5,537 bases of DNA from Pseudomonadota bacterium (lineage in GTDB: Bacteria; Bdellovibrionota_C; UBA2361; OMIW01): positions 1 through 5,537 of the forward strand of contig OMIW01000099.1 of the NCBI GenBank assembly GCA_900299205.1, given 5' to 3'. The position numbers and the translations under genes are program-made. Shown here one piece after another: positions 4,443-5,537 of this stretch; positions within the stretch are counted from its first letter, which is position 1; every line of letters begins with the position of its first letter. The notes below the pieces were generated by a model, which saw only the letters and a program-made list of their open reading frames with translations, ran no database searches and was not told where the DNA came from.

Positions 4443-5537
4443 ATGACCCCCCTCAACATCACCTCCCTTGTGAGCCGTATTCTTGCCCTCTCTGCGGTCG
4501 GTATGACGATCATGCTCACCGGCGTTCCTCGCCCGATAATAGGCACCAACGACGGAACTATATCTCTCTCCTTCGCCGACCTCAGGGATACCTTTTCCTC
4601 TGATAGTCAGTGTTCAAAATCCGTTGAAGTTGATGGTTGGCATTACTTGCTCGACAGATCGCGTGATGCCGTGAGAGCGGGCAACGAAGATACAGCGAGG
4701 GAACCTCGAGGAATTGCCCTCAAAAATACCTCCTCACGAACGATCATTGTCATAGCGAAGCACCCTCGATCGCAGAGGATACCAAGGTCTCGAAGAAACT
4801 CGTCTTGGGGAGATCTCTTCATCAATACGAGTAAACTCTCGCTCTCAGAGGCAAGCGACGTTCGCCGCCTTTGCGGTATTCGATTCGCGCGAAAAAACGG
4901 CGCCGGAGTTGGTCGTTTAGGGGTTTACGGGGATGTGAATGCAAAAGGAGCCTCGGCTTCTCGGCGAGCTTTTGGGACTAACAAAACGAGCGGTCTGGCC
5001 CTTAGTGTGCGAACGAGATCCGCATCCGTCGGAGCTTGGTGTCGCTCAACGGCTTTTTTAGCCCGGTCCCACCGTTCACTCTATCCAACTGTTATCGGAC
5101 GAGGGACATATCTGGGCCCGATCTCTCGCCTCTCTGAAGAGCGAGTATTCGCAGAGGGTTTTGATCGGAGAAGGTTTCCACGCAGCACCCTCATCGCCTT
5201 TTCTTTTGACAAAACTCTCCTCGATAGTGCCTCTGGGTGCTCAATCCCCGAGGGGGCGATCCCCTCCGCAAGACTGGTGGTCACGCCAACTCCAACAGCT
5301 ACCCCTACCGCTACTCCCACGGAAACTCCGACACCGACTCCCACGGAAACTCCCACACCGACCCCGACAGAAACTCCGACACCGACCCCAACGGAAACTC
5401 CCACACCGACTCCCACGGAAACTCCGACATCAACCCCTACGGAAACTCCGACTGCAACAGCAACTCCGACTGCCACTCTTACCCCGACAAGGACTCCCAC
5501 CCCGTCACCCACGGTAACGGTAACTCCTTCCCCCCAA
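4443..5537 (+). CDS. Putative exported protein with Thr/Pro-rich repeat tail (C-terminus beyond the window)
   Basis: The frame from ATG 4443 has no stop for all 365 codons to the window end. Residues about 9-28 ([20 protein letters not shown]) are hydrophobic behind a short N-terminus and may be a signal peptide or anchor, although no clear AxA cleavage site is visible. Residues about 35-280 form a region I do not recognise. It is rich in Arg and Ser, has four cysteines (57, 144, 200, 266) that could make disulfides outside the cytoplasm, and has a strongly basic stretch at 106-118. From residue 281 the sequence becomes Thr/Pro-rich, with six 8-residue units based on TETPTPTP (293-340) and then looser TP repeats. 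Such tails usually act as extended, possibly glycosylated, linkers in surface or secreted proteins. No Shine-Dalgarno site is evident before the ATG. The start could instead be ATG 4503 or 4512, which would shorten the hydrophobic segment. Function is unknown. Confidence 0.75.
   Translation, partial: MTPLNITSLVSRILALSAVGMTIMLTGVPRPIIGTNDGTISLSFADLRDTFSSDSQCSKSVEVDGWHYLLDRSRDAVRAGNEDTAREPRGIALKNTSSRTIIVIAKHPRSQRIPRSRRNSSWGDLFINTSKLSLSEASDVRRLCGIRFARKNGAGVGRLGVYGDVNAKGASASRRAFGTNKTSGLALSVRTRSASVGAWCRSTAFLARSHRSLYPTVIGRGTYLGPISRLSEERVFAEGFDRRRFPRSTLIAFSFDKTLLDSASGCSIPEGAIPSARLVVTPTPTATPTATPTETPTPTPTETPTPTPTETPTPTPTETPTPTPTETPTSTPTETPTATATPTATLTPTRTPTPSPTVTVTPSPQ
5319..5462 (+). repeat. 24-bp tandem repeat, six units, coding TETPTPTP
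   Basis: Units start at 5319, 5343, 5367, 5391, 5415 and 5439, each beginning ACG or ACA, then GAA ACT CC. The first four encode TETPTPTP. The fifth ends TSTP and the sixth TATA. Differences among the first four units are only at third codon positions (CCG/CCC/CCA, ACT/ACC, ACG/ACA). The exact 24-base period keeps the reading frame. Confidence 0.9.

Noticed and set aside
5081-5512. Minus-strand 143-codon frame encoding a VGVGVSVGV-type repeat protein
   Set aside because: It is the antisense of the Thr/Pro repeat. The plus-strand frame is open for 365 codons through and beyond it, has a possible signal segment, and shows third-position silent variation, so the minus frame is a shadow.
5161-5517. 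Plus-strand 118-codon frame rich in PRKLRHR repeats
   Set aside because: It is a different frame of the same 24-bp repeat, inside the longer open frame from 4443.
1-5537. CRISPR array, insertion sequence, prophage or toxin-antitoxin genes
   Set aside because: No spaced direct repeats, transposase motifs, terminal inverted repeats or phage genes were seen. The only tandem repeats are the 17-bp duplication and the coding 24-bp repeat.

Overview
The window appears to be an ordinary chromosomal stretch from a Gram-negative bacterium with mid-range base composition. The Gram-negative call rests on the ABC ATPase at the left edge, which matches the MlaF/Ttg2A branch that serves outer-membrane lipid asymmetry. 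The hybrid histidine kinase with an HDLNN-type H box and a C-terminal receiver is a layout common in delta-proteobacteria-like lineages. The taxon cannot be fixed from this sequence.

Left part, minus strand (3003 down to 1): three genes in one direction that look like an operon. First is a PAS/HisKA/receiver hybrid kinase whose ATP-binding domain has lost its recognisable catalytic boxes (1450-3003). After a 46-base gap comes a DusB-like tRNA-dihydrouridine synthase (348-1403). An MlaF-like ABC ATPase follows; its GTG start overlaps the dus stop by 8 bases (GTGGCTGA), and it runs off the window (1-355).

Middle (3004-3729): a 726-base divergent region between the kinase and a cold-shock-domain gene. 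It holds several inverted repeats, a possible minus-strand promoter and, about 30 bases before the csp start, an 11-mer one base away from the E. coli cold box. Two small plus-strand ORFs (3317-3541 and 3538-3723) are packed head to tail in front of csp, with a 4-base overlap and then a 6-base gap. They may be real small genes, or this may be a structured leader.

Right part, plus strand: a cold-shock-domain protein with an unusual 54-residue C-terminal extension (3730-4101). After it comes a gene-poor gap with weak hairpins and a perfect 17-bp tandem duplication (4102-4442). The last gene is a long frame that stays open from 4443 to the window end (365 codons). It encodes a probably exported protein of unknown family that passes into a Thr/Pro-rich tail built on a 24-bp repeat (TETPTPTP).

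The genes do not form a recognisable new system. The points most worth a second look are the degenerate hybrid kinase, the csp leader with its tandem small ORFs and cold-box-like element, the C-terminal extension of the CSD protein, and the unrecognised N-terminal region of the Thr/Pro-repeat protein.
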